Below, in pieces: positions 1 through 4,946 of a stretch of DNA of 5,752 nt. Under the pieces are notes generated by a model. It searched no databases and was not told the DNA's origin. It saw nothing but the letters and a program-made list of their open reading frames with translations. How positions within the stretch are numbered: the stretch's first letter is position 1; each line of letters opens with the position of its first letter. The position numbers and the translations under genes are program-made. Source of the stretch: an uncultured Tolumonas sp. (GTDB taxonomy: Bacteria; Pseudomonadota; Gammaproteobacteria; Enterobacterales; Aeromonadaceae); the NCBI GenBank assembly GCA_903931645.1, contig CAIZDF010000142.1, positions 1 through 5,752 of the forward strand. The letters run 5' to 3'.

Positions 1-628
1 CAGCATTAATCATTGGCTCGATGGTGAAACACATACCGGCTTTGATAACGGCACCAGTGCCGGCTTTACCATAGTGCAGAACCTGTGGTTCTTCATGAAA
101 GCCTTTGCCGATACCGTGACCACAATATTCGCGGACAACGGAATAACCACAACCTTCCGCATGTTTTTGAATGGCCGCAGCAAAATCGCCCAAACGTGCA
201 CCAGGTTTGACCATTTTAATCGCCAGATAGAGACACTCTTGTGCCACGCGGCATAAGCGTTCGGCGAGAATACTGCCTTTACCAATGATGAACATTTGCG
301 ACGTATCACCGTGATAACCATCTTTGATCACGGTGATATCCATATTGACACTGTCGCCATCTTTCAGCTTTTTATCCGCGGAAGGAATACCGTGACAAAC
401 GACATGATTGATTGAAATACATGTCGATTTTGGAAAACCGTGATAGTTCAGCGGTGCCGGAATGGCTTTTTGCACATTCACGATATAATCGTGACAAATT
501 TGATCTAACTCTTCGGTGGTAATACCGGCTTTCATATACGGTGCGATCATTTCCAGAACATCGGCAGCCAGTTGGCCAGCCACGCGCATTTTTTCGATTT
601 CTTCTGGGGTCTTAATAATGATGGACAT
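1..628 (-). CDS. map: Type I methionine aminopeptidase (C-terminus beyond window)
   Basis: Cytosolic metalloenzyme that removes the initiator methionine from new proteins when the second residue is small. The minus-strand frame gives 209 codons from the ATG at 628-626, starting MSIIIKTPEEIEKMRVAG, and aligns with E. coli MAP without a gap over this stretch. The pita-bread fold residues fall at E. coli numbers: substrate histidine His79 (VVCHGIP), metal ligands Asp97 (NMDITV) and Asp108 (HGDTSQMF), His171 (CGHGIGKGFHEEP), His178, and Glu204 (FTIEPM). The last ligand, Glu235 in E. coli, and about 55 C-terminal residues lie outside the window. The start is supported by conserved N-terminal residues; the Shine-Dalgarno is a weak AGAGAAGA. 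It is divergent from rpsB, the same arrangement as in E. coli. No sign of damage. The identification is very secure. Confidence 0.97.
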   Translation of the reverse strand, partial: MSIIIKTPEEIEKMRVAGQLAADVLEMIAPYMKAGITTEELDQICHDYIVNVQKAIPAPLNYHGFPKSTCISINHVVCHGIPSADKKLKDGDSVNMDITVIKDGYHGDTSQMFIIGKGSILAERLCRVAQECLYLAIKMVKPGARLGDFAAAIQKHAEGCGYSVVREYCGHGIGKGFHEEPQVLHYGKAGTGAVIKAGMCFTIEPMINA

Positions 629-808
629 AATTCTTCTCTGAACTGAAAACCTGTAACCGACCGACAGGTGTATGTTTCCCGATTTTATAGACAATAGAAA
701 ATGAGTGCTAGTCTCAACAACAGTAAGAATGCGTATTAAACCAGATAAGATGCGCTGTTTTTCCCATTTGAAGTGGCGCGCCTAGCGGGTTTATGGTATA
801 AAGCGCGC
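629..808. other. Divergent map/rpsB intergenic region, upstream part
   Basis: This is the non-coding spacer between the divergent starts of map and rpsB, upstream of the likely rpsB transcription start. It holds the rpsB promoter at its right end and presumably the map promoter on the minus strand. The longest plus-strand frame with an ATG here (701-739) has only 12 codons and no good ribosome binding site, so I see no gene. Confidence 0.7.
684..717 (-). promoter_or_regulatory. Tentative map promoter
   Basis: Read on the minus strand, a TATAAA hexamer (689-684) lies about 55 bases before the map start and is the best -10 candidate. The only -35-like hexamer nearby, TTGAGA (717-712), is 22 bases away, which is too far for a normal sigma-70 promoter. 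The call rests on the -10 match and on the need for a promoter in this gap, so it is weak. Confidence 0.22.
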
Positions 809-809
809 C
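794..809 (+). promoter_or_regulatory. rpsB promoter: extended -10 with GC-rich discriminator
   Basis: A TG dinucleotide (794-795), one base, then TATAAA (797-802) forms an extended -10 element. It is followed at once by GCGCGCC (803-809), a GC-rich discriminator. No good -35 hexamer lies 16-18 bases upstream, as expected when an extended -10 compensates. Transcription should start near 809-810. Established knowledge: the E. coli rpsB-tsf promoter has the same design, and GC-rich discriminators go with growth-rate (stringent) control of ribosomal genes. Stringent control here is inferred. Confidence 0.75.
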
Positions 810-812
810 GAA

Positions 813-827
813 CGGAGAGTCTCTCCG
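813..827 (+). repeat. Short inverted repeat at the 5' end of the rpsB transcript
   Basis: CGGAGAG (813-819) and CTCTCCG (821-827) are exact inverted arms around one base. As RNA this would fold as CGGAG/CTCCG with a five-base loop within about 20 nt of the start site. A shorter version seems to exist at the same place in E. coli, from memory. It could protect the 5' end from decay; the role is not shown by sequence. Confidence 0.5.
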
Positions 828-928
828 ATTTCATAAATTAATCATTACATACCACACACACATCTATAACCCGCTCCGGGGTGCCAATCATGGTCGGAGT
901 GAGGGATGTGTGGAGGCCCAACCCCAAA

Positions 929-933
929 GAGGA
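929..933 (+). promoter_or_regulatory. rpsB ribosome binding site
   Basis: GAGGA lies five bases before the ATG at 939 and fixes that start over the in-frame ATG at 906, which would lie inside the regulatory helix of the leader. Confidence 0.8.
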
Positions 934-938
934 ATAAA

Positions 939-1667
939 ATGGCTAAAGTTTCTATGCGCGACATGTTGCAGGCAGGTGTTCACTTCGGTCACCAGACTCG
1001 TTTCTGGAACCCAAAAATGAAGCCGTTCATCTTCGGTTCCCGCAACAATGTACATATCATCAACTTGGAAAAAACTGTTCCAATGTTCGATGACGCGCTG
1101 AACTATCTGTCTAGCGTTGCTTCTAAAAAAGGCAAAATCCTGTTCGTTGGTACTAAACGTGCCGCTACTGAAGCAGTTAAAGATGCAGCTCTGAGCAGTG
1201 ACCAGTTCTTCGTTAACCACCGCTGGTTAGGTGGTATGTTGACTAACTGGAAAACTGTTCGTCAGTCAATCAAACGTCTGAAAGATCTGGAAGCTCAATC
1301 TCTGGATGGTACTTTCGAAAAGCTGACCAAGAAAGAAGCGCTGATGCGTACTCGCGAAATGGAAAAGCTGGAAAAGAGCCTGGGCGGTATCAAAGACATG
1401 GGCGGCCTGCCTGATGTTCTGTTCGTAGTTGACGCTGACCACGAACATATCGCTATCAAAGAAGCTAACAACCTGGGTATCCCAGTTGTATCTATCGTTG
1501 ATACTAACTCTAATCCTGATGGCGTAGATTACATCATTCCAGGTAACGACGACGCTATCCGCGCTGTACAGCTGTACCTGAATGCTGCTGCTGATTCAGT
1601 TCGCACTGCTCGTGAACTGGACATCGTTGTTCAAGCTGAACAAGACGGTTTTGTTGAAACTAACTAA
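939..1667 (+). CDS. rpsB: 30S ribosomal protein S2
   Basis: Structural protein of the small ribosomal subunit, bound late in assembly between head and body of the 30S and needed with S1 for mRNA binding. The product is 242 residues against 241 in E. coli and is collinear with it. Recognisable blocks are the N-terminus [28 protein letters not shown] (69-76), [12 protein letters not shown] (93-104), a charged helical hairpin (about 105-160) that protrudes in known S2 structures, and [20 protein letters not shown] near residue 180. The last 25 residues diverge, as is usual for S2. The ATG at 939 is chosen over the in-frame ATG at 906 because of the GAGGA site and the conserved N-terminus. It is first gene of the rpsB-tsf operon and is expected to repress its own translation through the leader. 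Codon use (CTG, GGT, CGT, AAC) is that of a highly expressed gene. Confidence 0.98.
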   Translation: MAKVSMRDMLQAGVHFGHQTRFWNPKMKPFIFGSRNNVHIINLEKTVPMFDDALNYLSSVASKKGKILFVGTKRAATEAVKDAALSSDQFFVNHRWLGGMLTNWKTVRQSIKRLKDLEAQSLDGTFEKLTKKEALMRTREMEKLEKSLGGIKDMGGLPDVLFVVDADHEHIAIKEANNLGIPVVSIVDTNSNPDGVDYIIPGNDDAIRAVQLYLNAAADSVRTARELDIVVQAEQDGFVETN

Positions 1668-1676
1668 TTTTAGTTA
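1661..1676 (+). repeat. Inverted repeat spanning the rpsB stop codon
   Basis: TAACTAA (1661-1667) and TTAGTTA (1670-1676) are exact inverted arms separated by two bases, with the rpsB TAA stop at the end of the left arm. The hairpin would be short and AT-rich, so a functional role is doubtful. Confidence 0.35.
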
Positions 1677-1704
1677 GGCCCTGACAACAAATCGTACAGG
1701 TTTG

Positions 1705-1727
1705 AAGGGGCCCCGGTGGCCCCTTTT
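1705..1727 (+). terminator. Intercistronic terminator/attenuator between rpsB and tsf
   Basis: AAGGGGCC (1705-1712) pairs with GGCCCCTT (1718-1725) around the loop CCGGT, giving an 8-bp, very GC-rich stem that runs into TTTT (1724-1727). The U-tract is only four bases and partly in the stem, so partial termination is more likely than a full stop. A terminator-like element between rpsB and tsf is also known in E. coli. It would set less tsf than rpsB mRNA, or protect the 3' end of an rpsB-only transcript. Confidence 0.72.
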
Positions 1728-1752
1728 ACTGTAACTGGCATTTACCTTAATT

Positions 1753-1757
1753 GAGGA
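1753..1757 (+). promoter_or_regulatory. tsf ribosome binding site
   Basis: GAGGA lies eight bases before the ATG at 1766. It overlaps the alternative in-frame ATG at 1757 and so rules that start out. The spacing and the conserved N-terminus MADIT favour 1766. Confidence 0.75.
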
Positions 1758-1765
1758 TGGATGAC

Positions 1766-2644
1766 ATGGCAGATATTACTGCTGCAATGGTAAAAGAACT
1801 GCGTGAACGTACCGCCGCAGGCATGATGGATTGTAAAAAAGCACTGACCGAAGCAAATGGCGACATCGAATTAGCCATTGAAAACATGCGTAAATCAGGT
1901 CAGGCAAAAGCTGCTAAAAAAGCTGGCCGTATTGCTGCTGAAGGTGTGATCATCGCTCGTAGCGCTGGTAACACTGCAGTAATGCTGGAACTGAACTGCG
2001 AAACTGACTTCGTAGCTAAAGATGCAAGCTTCCGCGCTCTGGGCGAAAAAGTGGCTGACATCGCGCTAGCTGGCAAAATTGCTGATGTTGAAGCACTGAA
2101 AAATGCTGACTTCGGTAACGGTGAATCTGTTCAGGTAACACTGAACAACCTGATCGCTAAGATCGGCGAAAACATGAACCTGCGTCGTGTTATGATCGTT
2201 GAAGGCGACAACTTGGGTACTTACATCCACGGTTCACGTATCGGTGTAGTAACCAAACTGGTTGGTGGCGATGTTGAGCTGGCGAAAGACCTGGCTATGC
2301 ACGTTGCTGCAAACAGCCCACAATTCGTTAAACCTGAAGACGTTTCTGCAGAAGTAGTTGCAAAAGAACGTGAAATTCAGGTTGATATCGCGATTAACTC
2401 TGGCAAGCCAAAAGAAATCGCAGAAAAAATGGTTGAAGGCCGCATGAAGAAATTTACTGGTGAAATTTCTCTGACTGGTCAGCCATTTGTTAAAGATCCT
2501 TCAATTCTGGTTGCTGACCTGCTGAAACAGAAAGGTGCTGATGTTCAGGACTTTATCCGTTTTGAAGTAGGTGAAGGTATCGAAAAACAAGAAACCGATT
2601 TCGCTGCTGAAGTTCAGGCACAAATTGCTGCCATGAAGGGCTAA
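1766..2644 (+). CDS. tsf: Translation elongation factor Ts
   Basis: Guanine nucleotide exchange factor that releases GDP from EF-Tu so it can reload with GTP during elongation. The product has 292 residues. The N-terminal UBA-like domain (about 1-54) contains [16 protein letters not shown] and [16 protein letters not shown]. The TDFV motif is at 80-83; Asp81 and Phe82 correspond to E. coli Asp80 and Phe81 (numbered without Met), which push into the EF-Tu nucleotide site. The core follows with [10 protein letters not shown] and [13 protein letters not shown], then the coiled-coil region with [17 protein letters not shown] and SLTGQPFV, and the C-terminal module [12 protein letters not shown]. 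It is nine residues longer than E. coli, mostly from a small insertion before AKIGEN and a longer tail. The ATG at 1766 is supported by GAGGA eight bases upstream. It is co-transcribed with rpsB, with a leaky terminator between them. Confidence 0.98.
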   Translation: MADITAAMVKELRERTAAGMMDCKKALTEANGDIELAIENMRKSGQAKAAKKAGRIAAEGVIIARSAGNTAVMLELNCETDFVAKDASFRALGEKVADIALAGKIADVEALKNADFGNGESVQVTLNNLIAKIGENMNLRRVMIVEGDNLGTYIHGSRIGVVTKLVGGDVELAKDLAMHVAANSPQFVKPEDVSAEVVAKEREIQVDIAINSGKPKEIAEKMVEGRMKKFTGEISLTGQPFVKDPSILVADLLKQKGADVQDFIRFEVGEGIEKQETDFAAEVQAQIAAMKG

Positions 2645-2664
2645 TCGAATCATCGGCTAAATAC

Positions 2665-2690
2665 AGACCGCGACATATGTCGCGGTCTTT
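2665..2690 (+). terminator. Perfect palindrome, likely terminator after tsf
   Basis: Twelve bases (2665-2676) are followed directly by their exact reverse complement (2677-2688). As RNA this gives a 10-bp stem, AGACCGCGAC with GTCGCGGTCT, and an AUAU loop, followed by UUUCU. It lies 20 bases after the tsf stop and 21 before pyrH, where the rpsB-tsf operon is expected to end. The U-tract is short, so readthrough into pyrH is likely. Since it is also a perfect DNA palindrome, a protein-binding site cannot be excluded. Confidence 0.6.
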
Positions 2691-2711
2691 CTATGAGCGG
2701 AAAATAGACCT

Positions 2712-3446
2712 ATGAGCACTCATCCGAAAACTGCATATAAACGTGTTCTGCTGAAATTAAGTGGCGAAGCCCTGCAAGGCGCCGAAGGTTTTGGTATCGA
2801 CCCTACTGTATTAGACCGTATGGCGCAGGAGATCAAAGAACTGATCGAACTGGGCGTTGAAGTCGGTTTGGTCATTGGCGGTGGTAACCTGTTCCGTGGT
2901 GCTGGTCTGGCAAAAGCTGGTATGAACCGCGTAGTAGGCGATCACATGGGTATGCTGGCGACCGTGATGAATGGTCTGGCCATGCGTGATGCATTACACC
3001 GTGCGTATGTAAACGCCCGTTTGATGTCAGCAATCAATCTGCAAGGTATCTGTAACGATTACAACTGGGCAGAAGCAATCAGCCTGCTGCGTAATGGTCG
3101 TGTAGTGATTTTCTCTGCTGGTACTGGTAATCCTTTCTTCACCACTGATTCGGCAGCGTGTCTGCGTGGTATCGAAATTGAAGCCGAAGTGGTATTGAAA
3201 GCGACTAAAGTGGACGGCGTGTTTTCTGCTGATCCAGTTAAATTCCCAGATGCGGAACTATATTCAGAACTGGACTACAGCGAAGTTCTGGACAAAGAAT
3301 TGAAAATTATGGATCTGGCGGCATTTACTCTGGCTCGCGACCATAATCTGCCTATCCGTGTATTTAACATGAATAAACCGGGTGCACTGCGTCGGGTGAT
3401 CATGGGTGAACGTGAAGGCACTTTGATCCATCACAAAAATAAATGA
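2712..3446 (+). CDS. pyrH: Uridylate kinase (UMP kinase)
   Basis: Cytosolic hexameric kinase of the amino acid kinase family that converts UMP and ATP to UDP and ADP, an essential step of pyrimidine nucleotide synthesis. Family enzymes are activated by GTP and inhibited by UTP. The product has 244 residues (E. coli 241). Visible motifs are the N-terminal [12 protein letters not shown] with Lys15, Gly18 and Glu19, GGGNLFRG (56-63) with Arg62, [12 protein letters not shown] with Asp77, the [15 protein letters not shown] loop (135-149) with Thr138, Asn140 and Asp146, [13 protein letters not shown] (163-175), Asp201 in [13 protein letters not shown] and the C-terminal [12 protein letters not shown]. 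The ribosome binding site is weak (GGA at 2699-2701, ten bases before the ATG), but the N-terminus fits the family. It lies between tsf and frr as in most proteobacteria. Confidence 0.98.
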   Translation: MSTHPKTAYKRVLLKLSGEALQGAEGFGIDPTVLDRMAQEIKELIELGVEVGLVIGGGNLFRGAGLAKAGMNRVVGDHMGMLATVMNGLAMRDALHRAYVNARLMSAINLQGICNDYNWAEAISLLRNGRVVIFSAGTGNPFFTTDSAACLRGIEIEAEVVLKATKVDGVFSADPVKFPDAELYSELDYSEVLDKELKIMDLAAFTLARDHNLPIRVFNMNKPGALRRVIMGEREGTLIHHKNK

Positions 3447-3448
3447 TC

Positions 3449-3478
3449 AGACTTTAGTTTTGGCTCTATAAAGTCTTT
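3449..3478 (+). terminator. AT-rich hairpin between pyrH and frr, possible weak attenuator
   Basis: AGACTTTA (3449-3456) pairs exactly with TAAAGTCT (3469-3476) around a 12-base loop and is followed by TT and AA. The stem is weak and the U-run short, so strong termination is unlikely. The element begins three bases after the pyrH stop. A TATAAA (3467-3472) overlaps the right arm and could alternatively be part of an frr promoter, but no convincing -35 accompanies it. Confidence 0.35.
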
Positions 3479-3508
3479 AATATGAAGCATCTGCCAAATC
3501 TAGCGAAA

Positions 3509-3513
3509 AAGGA
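3509..3513 (+). promoter_or_regulatory. frr ribosome binding site
   Basis: AAGGA lies eight bases before the GTG at 3522. It supports this non-ATG start, which is also the codon used by E. coli frr. Confidence 0.8.
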
Positions 3514-3521
3514 TACAGATT

Positions 3522-4079
3522 GTGATCAATGAAATTAAAACTGATGCAAAAGATCGCATGACTAAAAGTGTTGAAGCACTGAAGTCTCATATGTCAAAAA
3601 TCCGTACCGGTCGTGCACAACCTGCGTTGTTGGACGGGATCACGGTTGAATATTATGGTTCTGCGACCCCATTGCGTCAGGTTGCTAACGTAGTTGTTGA
3701 AGACTCTCGTACGCTGGCGGTTTCCGTTTTTGACCGTTCCATGATTCAGGCAGTTGAAAAAGCCATTATGACGTCTGATCTGGGGTTAAACCCGTCGTCA
3801 GCAGGTACAACTATTCGTGTACCGTTGCCAGCATTGACTGAAGAACGTCGTAAAGATTTGATTAAACTGGTGCGTGGAGAAGCAGAGCAAGCTCGTGTTG
3901 CTGTGCGTAACGTTCGTCGTGACTGTAATGCCGATCTGAAAGCACTGCTGAAAGACAAAGACATCACCGAAGATGATGATCGTCGTGCTCAGGAAGAAAT
4001 TCAGAAGCTGACTGACAGTTTTGTGAAGCTGGTTGATGACTTGTTAGCCGCTAAAGAAAAAGAGCTAATGGAAATCTAA
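3522..4079 (+). CDS. frr: Ribosome recycling factor
   Basis: Splits post-termination ribosomes, together with EF-G, so the subunits can be reused. The product has 185 residues, the same length as in E. coli and collinear with it. The three-helix-bundle domain I is formed by about residues 1-30 and 105-185. It contains SKIRTGRA (25-32) at the first hinge and [25 protein letters not shown] (117-134) with Arg129 and Arg132, the arginines that contact 23S rRNA. The small beta-rich domain II lies between (31-104), with [16 protein letters not shown] and [11 protein letters not shown]. The start is GTG at 3522, as in E. coli, because MINEIK matches the family N-terminus and AAGGA lies eight bases upstream. 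It is 75 bases after pyrH and is followed by a strong terminator. Confidence 0.98.
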   Translation: MINEIKTDAKDRMTKSVEALKSHMSKIRTGRAQPALLDGITVEYYGSATPLRQVANVVVEDSRTLAVSVFDRSMIQAVEKAIMTSDLGLNPSSAGTTIRVPLPALTEERRKDLIKLVRGEAEQARVAVRNVRRDCNADLKALLKDKDITEDDDRRAQEEIQKLTDSFVKLVDDLLAAKEKELMEI

Positions 4080-4098
4080 GCTGCTGATCAGGTATAGT
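4069..4098 (+). promoter_or_regulatory. Tentative uppS-cdsA promoter overlapping the end of frr
   Basis: TATAGT (4093-4098) matches five of six consensus -10 bases, and TGGAAA (4069-4074) is a poor -35 at 18 bases spacing. A start near 4105 would fall inside the left arm of the frr terminator. This would leave the hairpin with a shortened 5' arm at the very start of the transcript. The reason to look for a promoter is that uppS follows a strong terminator; the match itself is weak. Confidence 0.25.
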
Positions 4099-4101
4099 AC
4101 G

Positions 4102-4135
4102 GGCGCCGTGCAGTCTGCTGCATGGCGCCTTTTTT
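4102..4135 (+). terminator. Strong intrinsic terminator after frr
   Basis: Positions 4102-4113 pair with 4118-4129 in a 12-bp stem with one G-U pair and a UCUG loop. The stem base is GGCGCC/GGCGCC and six T residues follow directly (4130-4135). This is a textbook factor-independent terminator 22 bases after the frr stop. It separates the translation genes from uppS-cdsA, whose ribosome binding site begins only four bases after the T-run. Confidence 0.92.
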
Positions 4136-4139
4136 ATCT

Positions 4140-4145
4140 GGAGGA
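4140..4145 (+). promoter_or_regulatory. uppS ribosome binding site
   Basis: GGAGGA is the strongest Shine-Dalgarno in the window and lies four bases before the ATG at 4150. It rules out the in-frame GTG at 4108, whose extension would translate through the terminator hairpin. Confidence 0.85.
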
Positions 4146-4149
4146 ATCA

Positions 4150-4929
4150 ATGACATTACCGGATGCGATCTCGGACATTGCGAACCAATCTTTGCCGAAG
4201 CATGTCGCTATCATTATGGATGGTAATGGCCGTTGGGCTCAGCAACGCGGAAAAATTCGTGTTGCGGGTCATAAAGCGGGAGTGGCATCCGTTCGTCAAG
4301 TGGTGTCCACAGCTTCACGTATGGGCATAAAGGCTCTGACGTTATTTGCTTTTTCCAGTGAAAACTGGCGTCGTCCAGAAACAGAAGTGTCTGCGTTAAT
4401 GGAATTGTTTATGTTTGTGCTGGCGCGAGAAGTGCGTAAATTGCATGACAGTAACATTCGTTTACGTGTGATTGGTGATATTCATGGCTTTAGTGAACGT
4501 CTACAAAAGAAGATCAGTGAGGCAGAAAGCTTAACTGCTCATAATGATGGATTGACGTTGAACATTGCCGCTAATTATGGTGGCCGCTGGGATATCGTGC
4601 AGGCGACACAGAAACTTACCGCCAAGATTTGCGATGGCTCGCTAAAACCAGAACAAATTAATGAAGCTTTGCTGGCAGAACATCTGTCTATGGCTGATAT
4701 TCCTGATGTTGATCTGTTGATTCGAACCGGTGGTGATCATCGGGTTAGCAATTTTTTACTTTGGCAAATTGCGTATTCTGAGTTGTTTTTTACTCCAGTC
4801 CTCTGGCCTGATTTTGGCGAAGAGCAGTTTCTGGATGCAATTGCCTCATTTATTTCCCGTGAGCGCCGTTTTGGCTGCACCGGTGATCAGATAAAAAACT
4901 GGCTGGTTTCATCAGCCAATAATTCATAA
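4150..4929 (+). CDS. uppS: Undecaprenyl diphosphate synthase (cis-prenyltransferase)
   Basis: Adds eight isopentenyl diphosphates to farnesyl diphosphate in cis to make undecaprenyl diphosphate, the lipid carrier for peptidoglycan and O-antigen. The product has 259 residues (E. coli 253; also called ispU). Key sites are offset by two from E. coli: [13 protein letters not shown] with catalytic Asp24, Asn26 and Arg28, GHKAG with His41, [15 protein letters not shown] (62-76), [14 protein letters not shown] (137-150), and [18 protein letters not shown] with Arg192, Arg198 and Ser200, then Glu211 in the Mg/IPP site. One deviation is Asp196 where E. coli has Glu198 in the RTGGE motif. ATG 4150 is chosen for its GGAGGA site. 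It directly follows the frr terminator and is followed 17 bases later by cdsA, with dxr absent from between frr and uppS. Confidence 0.97.
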   Translation: MTLPDAISDIANQSLPKHVAIIMDGNGRWAQQRGKIRVAGHKAGVASVRQVVSTASRMGIKALTLFAFSSENWRRPETEVSALMELFMFVLAREVRKLHDSNIRLRVIGDIHGFSERLQKKISEAESLTAHNDGLTLNIAANYGGRWDIVQATQKLTAKICDGSLKPEQINEALLAEHLSMADIPDVDLLIRTGGDHRVSNFLLWQIAYSELFFTPVLWPDFGEEQFLDAIASFISRERRFGCTGDQIKNWLVSSANNS

Positions 4930-4931
4930 TA

Positions 4932-4937
4932 AAGGGA
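4932..4937 (+). promoter_or_regulatory. cdsA ribosome binding site
   Basis: AAGGGA lies nine bases before the TTG at 4947 and is the only Shine-Dalgarno-like site in the 17-base uppS-cdsA gap. It supports the TTG start. Confidence 0.6.
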
Positions 4938-4946
4938 TATCTTTCG

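Larger units (their letters stand above)
809..938 (+). ncRNA. tff: rpsB leader RNA (t44/tff-like), S2 autoregulatory element
   Basis: This is the 5' untranslated leader of the rpsB-tsf transcript. Visible pairings are an outer helix of 8 bp (CACACATC 857-864 with GATGTGTG 905-912), an inner helix CTCCG 874-878 with CGGAG 895-899, CC 884-885 with GG 892-893, and a possible pseudoknot GGGGT 878-882 with ACCCC 921-925. The pseudoknot would lie just before the Shine-Dalgarno (929-933). The blocks CCGGGGTGCC, GGTCGG, GTGGAGGC and AACCCCAA match the E. coli rpsB leader as I remember it. That leader is known as the t44/tff RNA family and is the site where ribosomal protein S2 represses its own operon. 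The outer helix differs from E. coli at two pairs in a way that keeps pairing. Repression by S2 in this organism is inferred from the family. Confidence 0.82.

Noticed and set aside
10..321. Alternative minus-strand frame of 103 codons within map
   Set aside because: The overlapping map frame shows every catalytic residue of methionine aminopeptidase; this one shows no recognisable motif.
701..739. 12-codon plus-strand frame upstream of the rpsB promoter
   Set aside because: No adequate ribosome binding site, no clear promoter and no reason from context to expect a peptide.
775..782. GGCGCGCC palindrome as a possible operator
   Set aside because: Eight GC bases with no wider symmetry; a chance match or part of the discriminator repeat is more likely.
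888..1220. Open frame of 110 codons on the minus strand across the rpsB leader and start
   Set aside because: It is antisense to rpsB and its leader, resembles no family I know, and exists because the rpsB codon bias avoids stops in that frame.
1751..1765. TTG 1751 or ATG 1757 as the tsf start
   Set aside because: The Shine-Dalgarno GAGGA (1753-1757) overlaps both, and the conserved EF-Ts N-terminus begins at 1766.
3746..3967. Minus-strand frame of 73 codons inside frr
   Set aside because: Arg- and Ser-rich product with no recognisable motif, fully inside a well-conserved gene.
4108..4149. Upstream GTG start extending UppS by 14 residues
   Set aside because: The extension is read from the terminator hairpin and T-run, has no ribosome binding site and does not match the family N-terminus.
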